From an uncultured Coprococcus sp. (lineage in GTDB: Bacteria > Bacillota > Clostridia > Lachnospirales > Lachnospiraceae), in contig CANQTC010000001.1 of assembly GCA_947626675.1 (NCBI GenBank), positions 218,121 through 282,120 of the forward strand: a stretch of DNA of 64,000 nt, read 5' to 3'. Positions 26,505-36,349 of the stretch are shown one piece after another. Position numbers and translations under genes: made by a program. Within the stretch, counting starts at the first letter, position 1; each line of letters starts with the position of its first letter. The notes under the pieces are model-generated. The model made no database searches. It was not told the origin of the DNA and worked only from the letters and a program-made list of their open reading frames with translations.

Positions 26505-27225
26505 AGGTAACGATTTTAAATTTTCAGTAATGAAAAACATTCCGCATATCTCAGGAAGGAATACAAAGGATGTACACTATATTGGCGGCAGCGATATTCT
26601 TCCGGCTCCACTTGAACCTTATGAAGAAAATATCGTGATATCCGAGCTTGGAAGTGACGGAGAAGCTGAAGCAAGAAAAATCCTTATAGAACGCAACCTG
26701 CGTCTTGTTGTGTACATCGCAAAAAAATTTGATAACACCGGCGTAGGGGTAGAGGATTTAATCTCGATTGGCACTATCGGACTGATTAAAGCAATTAACA
26801 CTTTTAAAAATGACAAAAATATAAAGCTTGCAACCTATGCTTCAAGATGTATCGAAAATGAAATATTGATGTTCCTAAGACGAAACAGCCGCGTCAGAAT
26901 GGAAATATCCATTGACGAACCTTTAAATGTAGATTGGGACGGAAACGAGCTTCTCTTATCCGACATATTAGGAACAGATGACGATACGGTATATAAAAAT
27001 ATCGAAACGGAAATGGATAAAACGCTGCTTGAAACTGCTGTTTCTAAACTTGATGAACGGGAACGGACAATCATTGAATTACGATATGGTATCAATACCA
27101 TAGGCGGAACAGAAAAAACACAAAAAGAAGTTGCCGATTTACTTGGCATCTCCCAATCATACATATCAAGGCTTGAAAAGAAAATCATAAAAAAACTAAA
27201 AAAGGAAATTATAAAACTGAGCTGA
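26488..27225 (+). CDS. sigE: RNA polymerase sigma-E factor, sporulation
   Basis: This 245-residue sigma-70-family factor has region 2 ([30 protein letters not shown]), the SigE-type [23 protein letters not shown] stretch and a region 4 helix-turn-helix ([24 protein letters not shown]). The first 30 or so residues resemble the pro-sequence that SpoIIGA removes. SigE runs early mother-cell gene expression. The full-length sigma factor suggests the operon is still used, despite the short protease gene before it. Confidence 0.93.
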   Translation: MISTIKGNDFKFSVMKNIPHISGRNTKDVHYIGGSDILPAPLEPYEENIVISELGSDGEAEARKILIERNLRLVVYIAKKFDNTGVGVEDLISIGTIGLIKAINTFKNDKNIKLATYASRCIENEILMFLRRNSRVRMEISIDEPLNVDWDGNELLLSDILGTDDDTVYKNIETEMDKTLLETAVSKLDERERTIIELRYGINTIGGTEKTQKEVADLLGISQSYISRLEKKIIKKLKKEIIKLS

Positions 27226-27260
27226 TTCAAATTTTTGTCCGGTTCTTTTCGTTTTTGCTG

Positions 27261-27289
27261 TTGACACCAAAAAGCACTTATGTTAATAT
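27261..27289 (+). promoter_or_regulatory. tRNA-Leu promoter
   Basis: A perfect TTGACA, a 17-nt spacer and TAATAT, ending 19 bp before the tRNA. Confidence 0.8.
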
Positions 27290-27308
27290 AACAAAGGTTA
27301 TTTGTTAC

Positions 27309-27392
27309 GCCGGCGTGTCGGAATTGGCAGACGAGGCAGACTCAAAATCTGTTGGCGGCAACGTCGTGCGGGTTCAAGTCCCGCCGCCGGCA
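27309..27392 (+). tRNA. tRNA-Leu (anticodon CAA)
   Basis: The 84-nt gene folds as a class II tRNA: a 7-bp acceptor stem (GCCGGCG with CGCCGGC), a D arm, an anticodon stem GCAGA/TCTGT with loop CTCAAAA giving anticodon CAA, a long variable arm typical of leucine, and a T arm with GGTTCAAGTCC. The 3' CCA is not encoded. Confidence 0.95.
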
Positions 27393-27401
27393 TAATTTTA
27401 A

Positions 27402-27434
27402 AAAGCTGAAATCCTTTTCAAGGACTTCAGCTTT
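27402..27434. terminator. Terminator shared by tRNA-Leu and sortase B
   Basis: AAGCTGAAATCC pairs with GGACTTCAGCTT (one mismatch) and is followed by a T-run on the plus strand and TTTTTAAAATT on the minus strand. It lies between the two convergent genes. Confidence 0.85.
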
Positions 27435-27442
27435 TTTTGCTT

Positions 27443-28234
27443 TTAATTTATTTTCTTTGCAACGACAACATACCTGCCATTTTCAGTATGATATGCACAG
27501 GTTGATAATGTAATCAGCTTATCGCCATATTCAGCAGTTGTTTCAATCTCATATGGGGTATTCGCCCTTGCATAACTTACATACTCGTCAAATTCCTCTT
27601 TATTCTTTGCCTGAAAAAACTCATAATAATGATAATGCTCTTTATCTCCATCCGGATATACGCTTGTCCTCATGGCGGCAATCACCTCATACGAACCACG
27701 TTCATCTAATGTATCAAAAGTAATATATTTATGCTCCTTATAAAAATCCTCAGACTCATAAGAAAGCAAATCATGAAACATCGTTCCGGATTTCATATTA
27801 TGTCCATATATAAGAATATTGTCTGATGTTTCTTTCCTCGGAGAGGCATTTGCATCTACGAATAACGTACCCGAATCACTATACGCTCCATCAAAATCAG
27901 CATGTAAGTATTTTTCAGGCTCATAAGGAGTATACATAACAGGATAATCAATATTGGTTCCGCTTATTCTAAGCCATCCGATAAAATCATTGTTCTCCTC
28001 GTATATATACTGATATTTCGCGAGAATATAGTCATCTTTTGTCTTGACATATTCAGACTGTCCTTTTTCAAGCATATCATCTTCAACAATCTTCTCTTTC
28101 AACGTTTCAAATTTTTTCTCGTTTTTTGAACTTTTATAATAATAAATCAATATATAGCTTCCTGATGCTATTGCAGTCACAATCAACAGTACAATTATAA
28201 TATTCAGTAAAATATTTTTTATCTTCTTTCCCAT
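27443..28234 (-). CDS. Class B sortase
   Basis: This 263-residue membrane transpeptidase has a signal anchor (about 9-30), His145 (YGHNMKSG), Cys246 (TLSTC) and Arg254 (ENGRYVV). The TLSTC box and the long helix between strands are class B features. Class B enzymes attach proteins with NPxTN-like signals, often for haem uptake or, in clostridia, the whole set of wall proteins. No clear substrate gene is adjacent. The ATG at 28234, 9 nt after AAGG, is preferred to 28243. It is transcribed separately from the pilus operon. Confidence 0.88.
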   Translation of the reverse strand: MGKKIKNILLNIIIVLLIVTAIASGSYILIYYYKSSKNEKKFETLKEKIVEDDMLEKGQSEYVKTKDDYILAKYQYIYEENNDFIGWLRISGTNIDYPVMYTPYEPEKYLHADFDGAYSDSGTLFVDANASPRKETSDNILIYGHNMKSGTMFHDLLSYESEDFYKEHKYITFDTLDERGSYEVIAAMRTSVYPDGDKEHYHYYEFFQAKNKEEFDEYVSYARANTPYEIETTAEYGDKLITLSTCAYHTENGRYVVVAKKIN

Positions 28235-28267
28235 ATTATCCATCCTTGTCTATATTTATTTTAAACG

Positions 28268-28307
28268 GACAAAGGGCTTTTTGTATATGCTACAAAAGCC
28301 CTTTGTC
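28268..28307 (-). terminator. Terminator after the NUDIX gene
   Basis: GACAAAGGGCT pairs with AGCCCTTTGTC, extended by ACAAAA pairing, and is followed by CGTTTAAAAT on the minus strand. Confidence 0.75.
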
Positions 28308-28309
28308 TG

Positions 28310-28762
28310 CTAAAAATACTTCTTACTTCCCCATAAATTATTTTTTTTCAAATCCAGATATTCTGAGTACGCCTGCTCAAGAATCTGCTTTTCGTTAGGG
28401 AACTTGAGAAGGTGGTAGGCTTCATGATACTTATAGTAGCCGGAATCCATAAAATATTCCTCTTTCTGGGGTTTGCTATAGTAGCTGTCTGCCATCATGA
28501 GATACCAATGAACATCCTTATTTACTACATCAAAAGTAGTATTAAATGTATAATTGCTTTTCCCTACATACTTAATAATAGATGCGCTGACACCAGTCTC
28601 CTCTTTTACTTCTCTCAGTGCAGTTTCATTATGTTCCTCGCCCTTTTCAACTGTACCTTTTGGGAGCACCCATCCTTCATATTTGTTCTTGTAGTTTTTG
28701 TAAAGTAATAATACTTTTCCTCTGAAGATTACCACACCTCCACAGCTTGTTGCTTCTATCAC
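28310..28762 (-). CDS. NUDIX hydrolase
   Basis: This 150-residue protein should hydrolyse a nucleoside diphosphate-linked compound. The Nudix box is complete, G-x5-E-x7-REVKEETG, starting GTVEKGEEHNETALREVKEE. The start codon is GTG, set by AGGAGG 7 nt upstream. A promoter (TTGAAA, 16 nt, TATACT; 28810-28837) lies directly before it, and terminators flank it, so it is transcribed alone. The substrate cannot be told from the sequence. Confidence 0.88.
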   Translation of the reverse strand: MIEATSCGGVVIFRGKVLLLYKNYKNKYEGWVLPKGTVEKGEEHNETALREVKEETGVSASIIKYVGKSNYTFNTTFDVVNKDVHWYLMMADSYYSKPQKEEYFMDSGYYKYHEAYHLLKFPNEKQILEQAYSEYLDLKKNNLWGSKKYF

Positions 28763-28809
28763 TGCAATTCCTCCTGTTATCTATAGGTGTGTAATAAAAA
28801 ATCATATAC

Positions 28810-28837
28810 AGTATACCACACTGTCATATTTTTTCAA
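28810..28837 (-). promoter_or_regulatory. Promoter of the NUDIX gene
   Basis: TTGAAA (28832-28837), a 16-nt spacer and TATACT (28810-28815) on the minus strand. Confidence 0.7.
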
Positions 28838-28873
28838 GTGAATAGACAATTTAAACCTATGAACGGCGGCAAT

Positions 28874-30358
28874 TCAATGATTTGTATAATACGCATCAAA
28901 TACCTGTCTTGCTATATAGGATGCAGACGCCCCTGTGTTACTGGCGTTTTCCACAATTACGCAAACTACGATATCAGGATTATCCACATTTGAAAATCCT
29001 ACAAACCAAGAATGGGAGTCGCCTGCTTCATTAAATTCCGCAGTTCCTGTCTTTCCTTCTATCGTATAGTCAGCGCCATAGAAATAATCTGATGCTGTTC
29101 CATATTCTGTAACGCCTTTTAACAGCGCGCACATCGTATCCGCCTCATCCGGAGATATAATCTTTCCGTATGTATCCGGCTTAAATTTCTTCATAACAGT
29201 TCCATCACAGCTTTCTATACTGTCGATAATATATGGTTTCATCAGTACACCGCCATTTGCAATCGTACTCATGATAAGAGCATTATGAAGCGGTGTCATC
29301 AGGGTATCTCCTTGTCCGATAGCCGTCTGCGGAATACTGGCATCATCTGAATTTGCATCAATTACAAAACTCGACTTACTATAATACCCATCATATGGAA
29401 GCGCTTTATTGAAGAGAAATGTTTCGCATAATTCACGATATTTTCCTTTATCAAGGCTAAGTCCGATATTGGAAAATGAAGTATTACACGAATAGGAAAG
29501 AGAGTCTTTCAGATTAATCGTTCCGTGCACCTTATAGTTGTAGCAATGTATCGGCACACCGCTGAACATATCCTCTCCCTCACAGGTAAATGAATATTTA
29601 TTATAATCCTTATTTTCTCTCACATATTCCAGCGCGGTTATTACTTTAAATGTAGAACCCGGCGGATATAATCCCTGCGTAGCTCTGTTTAAAAGACAGG
29701 AACTATCACTGTCGGCAGTTTCTGCAATAACATTCTCAATATCGTTAGGGTCAAAATCCGGCTTTGATACCATTGTCAGTATTTTTCCCGTAGACGGCTC
29801 AAGCGCTACGACAGCGCCGTCATTATATCCAAGCGACTCATATGCTGTACGCTGCATATTAAAATCAAGTGTCGTAACGACATTATTGCCAAGATTTTTC
29901 TTATCTGCCAAAGCATTGTATACCTGCTTTAATATATTCTGGTTTGAATTCAGCAGATAATAGGTAGAAAGCATCTCAACGCCTGCCTGTCCATTGCTGT
30001 CATATCCTATTACATGAGAAAACATATTGGAATATGGATAATATCTTGTTTCATTTCCGTCATCATCCACAACGGTCTCCGCAAGCACTTCCCTGTCACT
30101 TGAAAGCACGCTTCCCTTGATTACTTTGGATGCATAAATATTCTGCCGCATATTATATGAATTTGCAATCGCGGTATCTGCATCCCGGACCGTAAACAGA
30201 ATGATATTTGCAATCATTGCAATAAAGAGCAAAACGACAAAGTATGTGATTACAAGCACCGGTACATTCTTTTTATCATTGCTTTTTTTATCTATATTGA
30301 TATTATTCTCCTGCAAATTCATCTCTGAATTTGCTTCTGCTGTTGTTTTCTTTGACAT
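28874..30358 (-). CDS. Penicillin-binding protein, transpeptidase (PbpA/FtsI type)
   Basis: This 494-residue class B PBP has a membrane anchor (about 32-56), a short N-terminal dimerisation part and a transpeptidase domain with the active-site Ser235 (PPGSTFK), SCN (290-292) and KTG (436-438). It crosslinks peptidoglycan. Its 5' end overlaps the 3' end of the FtsW/RodA gene by 56 bp, so the pair forms a glycosyltransferase-transpeptidase unit. A start at 30385 or 30418 is also open; no strong ribosome site decides it. The missing PASTA and pedestal domains point to a PbpA-like rather than an FtsI-like protein. Confidence 0.88.
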   Translation of the reverse strand: MSKKTTAEANSEMNLQENNINIDKKSNDKKNVPVLVITYFVVLLFIAMIANIILFTVRDADTAIANSYNMRQNIYASKVIKGSVLSSDREVLAETVVDDDGNETRYYPYSNMFSHVIGYDSNGQAGVEMLSTYYLLNSNQNILKQVYNALADKKNLGNNVVTTLDFNMQRTAYESLGYNDGAVVALEPSTGKILTMVSKPDFDPNDIENVIAETADSDSSCLLNRATQGLYPPGSTFKVITALEYVRENKDYNKYSFTCEGEDMFSGVPIHCYNYKVHGTINLKDSLSYSCNTSFSNIGLSLDKGKYRELCETFLFNKALPYDGYYSKSSFVIDANSDDASIPQTAIGQGDTLMTPLHNALIMSTIANGGVLMKPYIIDSIESCDGTVMKKFKPDTYGKIISPDEADTMCALLKGVTEYGTASDYFYGADYTIEGKTGTAEFNEAGDSHSWFVGFSNVDNPDIVVCVIVENASNTGASASYIARQVFDAYYTNH

Positions 30359-31721
30359 AATTCTGATTATAGCTTCTTTCTGCATTATTTTTATTTGTAT
30401 CTGTATTTTCCAGTACACATATTCCCTGAATAATAGCGAATATCACAAGCGTACTCACAATGGAACTTACACCATAACTGACAAGCGGAAGTGTTACGCC
30501 TGTCGATGGAATAAATTTTGTTACACCGCCCACATTGATAAACACCTGAAAGATGAAACAGATGGTAAAACCAAATGCCACATTTTTATAAAATGTATTT
30601 CTTATTTTCATCGATATATTGATAAAATATATAAAACAGCTTATATACATGAGGAGAAGGCACAGTCCAAATATAACGCCCAGCTCTTCACATATGGCAG
30701 CAAATATAAAATCACTTTCCACTACAGGAATAGATGTCGGAAGTCCCTGACACAGTCCTACGCCGCCAAGTCCGCCCGAACCAATGGCAAATAAGGACTG
30801 CGATACCTGATATCCGCTTCCGTCTATATATTCAAACGGATTCAGCCACGCATTAATTCTCGTTGTAACATGGGCAAACATATCGGTATCTTTAAACAGG
30901 ACATAGCCTACGGTCGCCGCAACCACTCCCGCTGATATTCCGCCTATCAGGATAGAGTGTTTTCCTGTTGCAAGATATACCATCATGACAAATACCATGA
31001 AAAATATAACGGCACCACCTAAATCCTTCTCTAAAACAAGAATCAGCATAAATATGCCTGATACCGCAGTAATCTTCATCATGCCTGCAAATCCTTTCGC
31101 CTTTTCAAAAGAGCTTGCAATAAAGAAAACAAATATGATTTTTACAATCTCCATTGGCTGCATGGAAAAGTTTCCTATTCCAATCCAGTTCCGGGAACCA
31201 TAGATGTTCATACCAAGTCCGGGTATAAATACCGTAAGCAGAAAACAAATTCCAAATATCGCATAAAACAGATTCCAGTTTTTTATCTGCGGACATTTCA
31301 CGATAATAAGCGGAATAAATGCTGTAACAATCAGCATAATGGATGCAAAAATGAACTGTTTCTTTGCCAAATCGAAATCAATTCTTGTAAGCATCACATA
31401 CCCTATAAGAAGAAGGAAAGACATATTATTGGTAATCAGTCTTGAAGACTTCTTATAAATTGCATGATAGGAAACCATATAAACGATGGATATCACCATT
31501 TGCAGCAAATAAAAGATAATAATCTCCTTCGTCTTATAATGAAGATACATCGTAAGGTAACACAGAAAATGAATTACAAATACATAAAATATCTGTACAT
31601 TCAGCGCCCTTCTCTTTTTCTTCTCTTTCACAGGCTTTAATACCGTAAAACATTTTACAGTATACAGCACCATAAAAAATATAATTAAATATTTTGAAAC
31701 TTCAGTAATTATTCTTACCAT
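30303..31721 (-). CDS. FtsW/RodA/SpoVE-family glycosyltransferase
   Basis: This 472-residue polytopic protein has about ten to eleven membrane segments and SEDS-family motifs (NWIGIG, DLGGAVIFFMVF, PTSIPVVESDFIFA, GVTLPLVSYGVSS). SEDS proteins polymerise lipid II. It has a long hydrophobic N-terminal region before the family core. It shares a 1-nt overlap with the U32 gene upstream and overlaps the PBP gene downstream. FtsW, RodA and SpoVE cannot be told apart from sequence alone; pairing with a PbpA-like PBP resembles actinobacterial and clostridial RodA-PbpA pairs. Confidence 0.88.
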   Translation of the reverse strand: MVRIITEVSKYLIIFFMVLYTVKCFTVLKPVKEKKKRRALNVQIFYVFVIHFLCYLTMYLHYKTKEIIIFYLLQMVISIVYMVSYHAIYKKSSRLITNNMSFLLLIGYVMLTRIDFDLAKKQFIFASIMLIVTAFIPLIIVKCPQIKNWNLFYAIFGICFLLTVFIPGLGMNIYGSRNWIGIGNFSMQPMEIVKIIFVFFIASSFEKAKGFAGMMKITAVSGIFMLILVLEKDLGGAVIFFMVFVMMVYLATGKHSILIGGISAGVVAATVGYVLFKDTDMFAHVTTRINAWLNPFEYIDGSGYQVSQSLFAIGSGGLGGVGLCQGLPTSIPVVESDFIFAAICEELGVIFGLCLLLMYISCFIYFINISMKIRNTFYKNVAFGFTICFIFQVFINVGGVTKFIPSTGVTLPLVSYGVSSIVSTLVIFAIIQGICVLENTDTNKNNAERSYNQNYVKENNSRSKFRDEFAGE

Positions 31722-34069
31722 TAGTCAATACCTCTGAAATAATGTCCTCTCGTATATACCGCATTTTTATTTTGAATTGTATCCTGTCCATTGCAGATTG
31801 CACCTGCCAGTCGTTTCATAACCATTTCTGTCTGTCTTTCATCTTCTATCGTAAAGTCTGCAAAGCAATCCGGCATCACCTCTTTATGCGCTGCGTAATA
31901 AGATATAATATCTGTAGGCATCCCATTATAAATCACCGAGCCGCAGCTTGTACAATCATTGACTGCATAAAATCTGTTTTTCATATCATCGTCAAAGGCT
32001 TTGCCAAGCATTTTGTGACTGCTGCATCCATTATGATAATATCCATTTGGACAGTTCGCCGAATACATCACCGGCTGATAACCATATATCTTAACAGCAG
32101 GAACACAGGCAAGCTGCTGCAATTCATCCAGTTTTAATTCATTTGAAGCAATAAACGCTGTTTTTTCGTAAATCTGTTCATAAAAATGAACTGCCTTGTC
32201 ATTATATGCATACAGAAACGCATCATACAGAATCGTACCATGATATCCTTTCTGTATCAGATATGCCAGTTGGTCAATATTCTTTATAAGATATCCCATG
32301 CAGCCTTCTGTTTCATGGTAAATTTTATCCATAAGCGGCAGTCCCTGCTCTCGAAGCACATAAGGACATGCAATATATATTTTTTTCATTTCGTCAGGAA
32401 ATGCATATTGTACATCTCTATATGCATTATATTCCACTATCACATTTTCTACAAATTCATAATTATTAACTATTCTGAATTGCTCTATATTTTTTACTGC
32501 TACAGTCCATCCGGAAAGCCTGTGCATATGCGCATAAGAAGCGGAAATATCGCCGTTTTCCGGTATAAGCTGACCGTTCTCCCGCCTGAAACACGCTGCC
32601 ATGCTATTTCGTAATGCATCAATTCCCTCACGTCTTAGCGCATTAAGCTGTCCCATCTGAACAAATATATGAGCGTCGATATCTCCTGACAACCGGAAAA
32701 CAAACTCCGTTCCGCCTGTTTTATTCAGTTTTTCAAATATCTGCGCTTTTGTAACCGGTCGGTTGTCCGCCGCTGATACAATATCTGATTTCACAGATAT
32801 CAGCTGTCCGGTATATGGATTGGTAAGGCTTAAGCAAAGCGGCATCCCTATCCGGGCGCTGACATGAACATCTATGGATATTTTCTTCGTATCCGAAATA
32901 ATTTCTTTCTTTATTTTATCCAGCAACGCCTGGTTTCTTGTCCTGTATACACAATCGCCCTTTTTAATCAAATGAAACTCTTTTGCTTTCAGCTTCAGAT
33001 ATGAACCTTTCTGCGACACCCCCGAGGTCAGCTCGATATCTTTCTGTTTTGTCCTAATCTCTAAAACATCCTGTGCATTTACCGGCTTCTCCAGCTTAAT
33101 GATTACATAAGGCTTCTCTACCCGCTCAACAGTCCCAATCTGAATCCCTTCATGATTTGGTCTTTTATTTGCCAATAAGCCCTTTCCATTTTTCATAAAA
33201 TAGTATCCGGTAGAAAATCCGCCCCTGTTATAGATATCAAGAAGCCACTCTGTATATTTCGCGGCTGTTTCAGCAAAATCTCCCCCGGATAAATAAGCAT
33301 CCCGCGTTTCCTTATAAGCATATACTGCTGCCGCCACATATTCCGGCTTCCTCATCCTGCCTTCTATCTTGAAAGAGTCAATCCCTGCATCAATAAGCGC
33401 AGGCAAATCCTGCAGCATACACATATCTTTCATGCTTAATGAATACTCTCTGTATCCATCTCCGTTATAAAGCTTTCTGCATGGCTGGGCGCAGCGTCCC
33501 CTGTTTCCGCTTCTTCCACCTGCATAACTGCTCATCAGACATTTTCCCGAATAGCAATAACACATAGCGCCATGCACAAAGGTTTCAATCTCTATCTTTA
33601 CTTTTGCTCGTATCTGCTTTATTTCATTCAGCGATAATTCCCTTGCCGGGACAAATCTTGTAAACCCAAGATTTTTCAAAAATTCTGCGCCATATGAGCT
33701 TGTAATACTCATCTGCGTACTGGCATGAAGCGGTACTTCAGGAAAGACCTCCCTTAAAATGCTGTAAACGCCCATATCCTGTACAATAACGCCATCTACC
33801 CCCTGTTTCACAAAAGGCTGCATATAGGATGCAAGACACGATATCTCACTATTTTTGAGCAAAGTATTAACTGCCATATATAATTGAACTCCGTTTATAT
33901 GGCAGTAATCTATTGTATTCAATAATTCATTTGTATCAAAGTTCCCTGCAAACGCTCTGGCGCTGAACATACTTCCGCCAACATAGACAGCATCAGCACC
34001 TGCATTTACAGCCGCCTTTACGGCGTCAACCGTTCCGGCCGGAGCAAGTATCTCAGGTTTATTTAACAT
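31721..34069 (-). CDS. U32-family peptidase / rRNA hydroxylase-like protein, long form
   Basis: This 782-residue protein begins with the U32 TIM-barrel ([58 protein letters not shown]) including the Cys cluster that in RlhA and TrhP holds an iron-sulfur centre. The C-terminal half has a further barrel-like region with Cys near 690-740 (CTSCG). U32 proteins are involved in rRNA or tRNA hydroxylation or in collagenase-like peptidase functions; the substrate is not clear. The ATG at 34069 lies inside the end of zapA, so translation is likely coupled. Confidence 0.87.
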   Translation of the reverse strand: MLNKPEILAPAGTVDAVKAAVNAGADAVYVGGSMFSARAFAGNFDTNELLNTIDYCHINGVQLYMAVNTLLKNSEISCLASYMQPFVKQGVDGVIVQDMGVYSILREVFPEVPLHASTQMSITSSYGAEFLKNLGFTRFVPARELSLNEIKQIRAKVKIEIETFVHGAMCYCYSGKCLMSSYAGGRSGNRGRCAQPCRKLYNGDGYREYSLSMKDMCMLQDLPALIDAGIDSFKIEGRMRKPEYVAAAVYAYKETRDAYLSGGDFAETAAKYTEWLLDIYNRGGFSTGYYFMKNGKGLLANKRPNHEGIQIGTVERVEKPYVIIKLEKPVNAQDVLEIRTKQKDIELTSGVSQKGSYLKLKAKEFHLIKKGDCVYRTRNQALLDKIKKEIISDTKKISIDVHVSARIGMPLCLSLTNPYTGQLISVKSDIVSAADNRPVTKAQIFEKLNKTGGTEFVFRLSGDIDAHIFVQMGQLNALRREGIDALRNSMAACFRRENGQLIPENGDISASYAHMHRLSGWTVAVKNIEQFRIVNNYEFVENVIVEYNAYRDVQYAFPDEMKKIYIACPYVLREQGLPLMDKIYHETEGCMGYLIKNIDQLAYLIQKGYHGTILYDAFLYAYNDKAVHFYEQIYEKTAFIASNELKLDELQQLACVPAVKIYGYQPVMYSANCPNGYYHNGCSSHKMLGKAFDDDMKNRFYAVNDCTSCGSVIYNGMPTDIISYYAAHKEVMPDCFADFTIEDERQTEMVMKRLAGAICNGQDTIQNKNAVYTRGHYFRGID

Positions 34070-34457
34070 TGTTTTCCGCTTCAAGCTTAATAATCTGTCT
34101 TTGCAGTTCGCTTATTTTATCCTTATATTCTTCTATCATCTTCTGGGCAGATTCATACTTAATCTGTACTTCAATCACTTCATGTCTGAGGTCATAAATC
34201 TGCTTGTCCTTATCATCATCCTCCGTCAGCATCTGATTGACCTGAAGCTTTGCTTTGAAATAATCGTCCGCTATATTCAGTGCAAGCAGTACATTCTGAT
34301 ACTCCGAATTAAATCTTCTGTAAGATTCAGATGACTGACATTCAGCAATCTTGCTGTTTATATATGTGGCTACATTTTGAAGATACTCTTCACTTTCAAA
34401 TCCGCTTAGGGTATACACTTTGTTATTTATCACTACCGGTATGTCATTCTTATGTTC
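34059..34457 (-). CDS. zapA: Cell division protein ZapA
   Basis: This 132-residue protein has the ZapA pattern: a short beta-rich head ([34 protein letters not shown] in part) and a long coiled coil to the end (about 75-130). ZapA crosslinks FtsZ filaments at midcell. GAGAGGAG lies 7 nt before the ATG at 34457, which overlaps the ruvB stop by 8 nt; an upstream in-frame start is rejected. It precedes the U32 gene in the same transcript, a common clostridial order. Confidence 0.87.
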   Translation of the reverse strand, partial: EHKNDIPVVINNKVYTLSGFESEEYLQNVATYINSKIAECQSSESYRRFNSEYQNVLLALNIADDYFKAKLQVNQMLTEDDDKDKQIYDLRHEVIEVQIKYESAQKMIEEYKDKISELQRQIIKLEAENNVK

Positions 34458-35475
34458 CATCTGTTTCTCCTCTCTGTTCTCTGACAAATGCATCAAGCCC
34501 AAAATGTCTGTAGCACATGTCCGTAATTACACGTCCTCTTGGCGTTCTATTTATAAAACCATTCTTTATATAATATGGCTCATACACATCTTCTATCGTT
34601 CCCGGGTCTTCTCCAACCGCCGCTGCAAGCGTATCAAGACCTACAGGGCCGCCGCCGAATTTTTCTATCATTGTAAATAATATATTTCTGTCGGTCTGGT
34701 CAAGCCCCATCGCATCAACTTCCAGTTTATCAAGCGCTATTTTTGCCGTTTCATGCGTTATCACGCCATCATGGAATACCTCGGCAAAATCGCGGCATCG
34801 TTTCAGCAGGCGGTTTGATAATCTCGGTGTCCCTCTCGACCTTTTTGCAATCTCCAGCGCGCCGTCGTTATCGATTTCCACGCCTAATACCCCGCTTGAC
34901 CTTATTACGATTTCCTTTAATTCCTCATGCGTGTAAAACTCCAGTCTGTCTACCATGCCAAACCGGTCCCGAAGCGGCGCTGTCAGCATACCAATCCTTG
35001 TTGTAGCGCCTATTAAAGTAAATTTAGGAAGGTCAAGTCTTATAGACCTTGCACCCGCCCCTTTTCCTATCACTACATCGATGGAATAATCCTCCATAGC
35101 AGGATACAACACTTCTTCTACCTGACTGTTCAGGCGATGAATTTCATCTATAAATAATATATCATTTTCTGACAGATTATTCAGAATGGCTGCCAATTCT
35201 CCCGGTCGTTCTATGGCAGGACCTGATGTAATCTTGATATTGACACCCATTTCATTTGCAACAATCTGAGCAAGTGTTGTCTTTCCCAGTCCCGGAGGTC
35301 CGTATAACAGCAAATGGTCAAGCGGCTCATTTCTCTTTTTTGCAGCTTCTATAAATACTTTCAGGTTGTTCTTTACTTTTGTCTGACCGATGTATTCATC
35401 GAGCAGCTCCGGTCTTAAACTATATTCTGTTTTCAACTCATCTACGGTAGCTTCCGTTGATATCACTCTGCTCAT
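34450..35475 (-). CDS. ruvB: Holliday junction DNA helicase RuvB
   Basis: This 341-residue AAA+ ATPase drives branch migration with RuvA. Walker A is [14 protein letters not shown], Walker [11 protein letters not shown], sensor region [18 protein letters not shown], and the C-terminal winged helix contains [20 protein letters not shown]. It follows ruvA by 11 bp. No RuvC gene is present, as is usual in Firmicutes that use RecU or YqgF-type resolvases. Confidence 0.96.
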   Translation of the reverse strand: MSRVISTEATVDELKTEYSLRPELLDEYIGQTKVKNNLKVFIEAAKKRNEPLDHLLLYGPPGLGKTTLAQIVANEMGVNIKITSGPAIERPGELAAILNNLSENDILFIDEIHRLNSQVEEVLYPAMEDYSIDVVIGKGAGARSIRLDLPKFTLIGATTRIGMLTAPLRDRFGMVDRLEFYTHEELKEIVIRSSGVLGVEIDNDGALEIAKRSRGTPRLSNRLLKRCRDFAEVFHDGVITHETAKIALDKLEVDAMGLDQTDRNILFTMIEKFGGGPVGLDTLAAAVGEDPGTIEDVYEPYYIKNGFINRTPRGRVITDMCYRHFGLDAFVREQRGETDGT

Positions 35476-35486
35476 ACCCTATCCAC

Positions 35487-36089
35487 CTAAAAAATATTTT
35501 TTAATGCCGCCTTAAGCAAATCCTCTTCGTTCAGGTCTTCTTTATCCTTCACTTTCCTTATCGCAGCCATTGCTTCCGAAGATGTGTAGCCAAGATTGAC
35601 AAGCGCCTTTACAACATCTCCCTGCGCATCCGGTGCATAAGCGCCCTGTGATGTACTGTTTTCATAAGCCACATTCATCATATCTTCCATCTTAAGCTTA
35701 TCCTTTAATTCAAGAATAATTCTGGAAGCGCCCTTTGCACCAATTCCATTTGCCTTTGTAATCGCCTTTACATCTTCTGATATCACCGCCAGCTTCAATT
35801 CATTTACAGAAAGTGTTGTAAGAATGGACATAGCGGCTTTCGGCCCTACCCCGCTGATACTGATTAGTATCTGAAATATCTCTAATTCATCCGGACTGTA
35901 AAATCCATATAAGCTAATGTCATCTTCTCTGATATGCATATGGGTATACACCTTCATCACATCATGACCGACGTTTACTTTTTCAAGGAATTTGCCGGAT
36001 ACATAAATCTGATAACCGATACCATTCTGCTCAAGTAATATATAGTTATCATAAATTCCTGTAACCTCACCTTTTATATAGGCTATCAT
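35487..36089 (-). CDS. ruvA: Holliday junction DNA helicase subunit RuvA
   Basis: This 200-residue protein binds four-way junctions and loads RuvB. It shows the N-terminal OB fold (MIAYIKGEVTGIYDNYILLE), helix-hairpin-helix motifs (ISGVGPKAAMSIL, ANGIGAKGASRIILELKDKL) and a C-terminal RuvB-binding helix bundle. GGAGG lies 10 nt before the ATG at 36089; an in-frame start 27 bp upstream is rejected because it would cover this site. Its leader carries two partial copies of the promoter-leader repeat. Confidence 0.95.
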   Translation of the reverse strand: MIAYIKGEVTGIYDNYILLEQNGIGYQIYVSGKFLEKVNVGHDVMKVYTHMHIREDDISLYGFYSPDELEIFQILISISGVGPKAAMSILTTLSVNELKLAVISEDVKAITKANGIGAKGASRIILELKDKLKMEDMMNVAYENSTSQGAYAPDAQGDVVKALVNLGYTSSEAMAAIRKVKDKEDLNEEDLLKAALKNIF

Positions 36090-36121
36090 CTCTGACCGTC
36101 CTCCGCAATTTATCAAAAACA

Positions 36122-36147
36122 GCTTGAATTCGTTAAATGTTCACATT
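36122..36147 (-). repeat. Promoter-leader repeat, partial third copy
   Basis: GTGAACATTTAACGAATTC on the minus strand differs by one base from the leader part of the copies at 36212 and 17491. It lies 100 bp downstream of copy 2, without the -10 promoter part. Confidence 0.7.
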
Positions 36148-36211
36148 TCACCTTGAAAACTAAGCTCAACTTCGTTTCGCTAAGGTTTCAGGTATAAGTT
36201 CTCACTAAACT

Positions 36212-36258
36212 CATTCTGCGCTTCGCTTGAATTCGTTAAGTGTTCACATTATAGCATA
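36212..36258 (-). repeat. Promoter-leader repeat, copy 2 (ruvA operon)
   Basis: Almost identical to 17491-17538. It contains an extended -10 box TGCTATAAT (36248-36256) and then GTGAACACTTAACGAATTC, so ruvA transcription should begin within it. Confidence 0.8.
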
Positions 36259-36283
36259 ATTTTTTTCAATTGTGAATATATGT

Positions 36284-36312
36284 TTGCTTTTTTCGGAAAA
36301 AGCAGATATGAT
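36284..36312 (+). promoter_or_regulatory. Promoter of the RNase H-like gene
   Basis: TTGCTT, a 17-nt spacer and TATGAT, ending 37 bp before the ATG at 36350. Confidence 0.5.
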
Positions 36313-36349
36313 ATGGTTACAATTATATGCTTCAAGGGAGAAAACAGAT

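Noticed and set aside
27309..27392. tRNA-Leu as integration site of a mobile element
   Set aside because: No integrase, no duplicate of the tRNA 3' end and only housekeeping genes around it.
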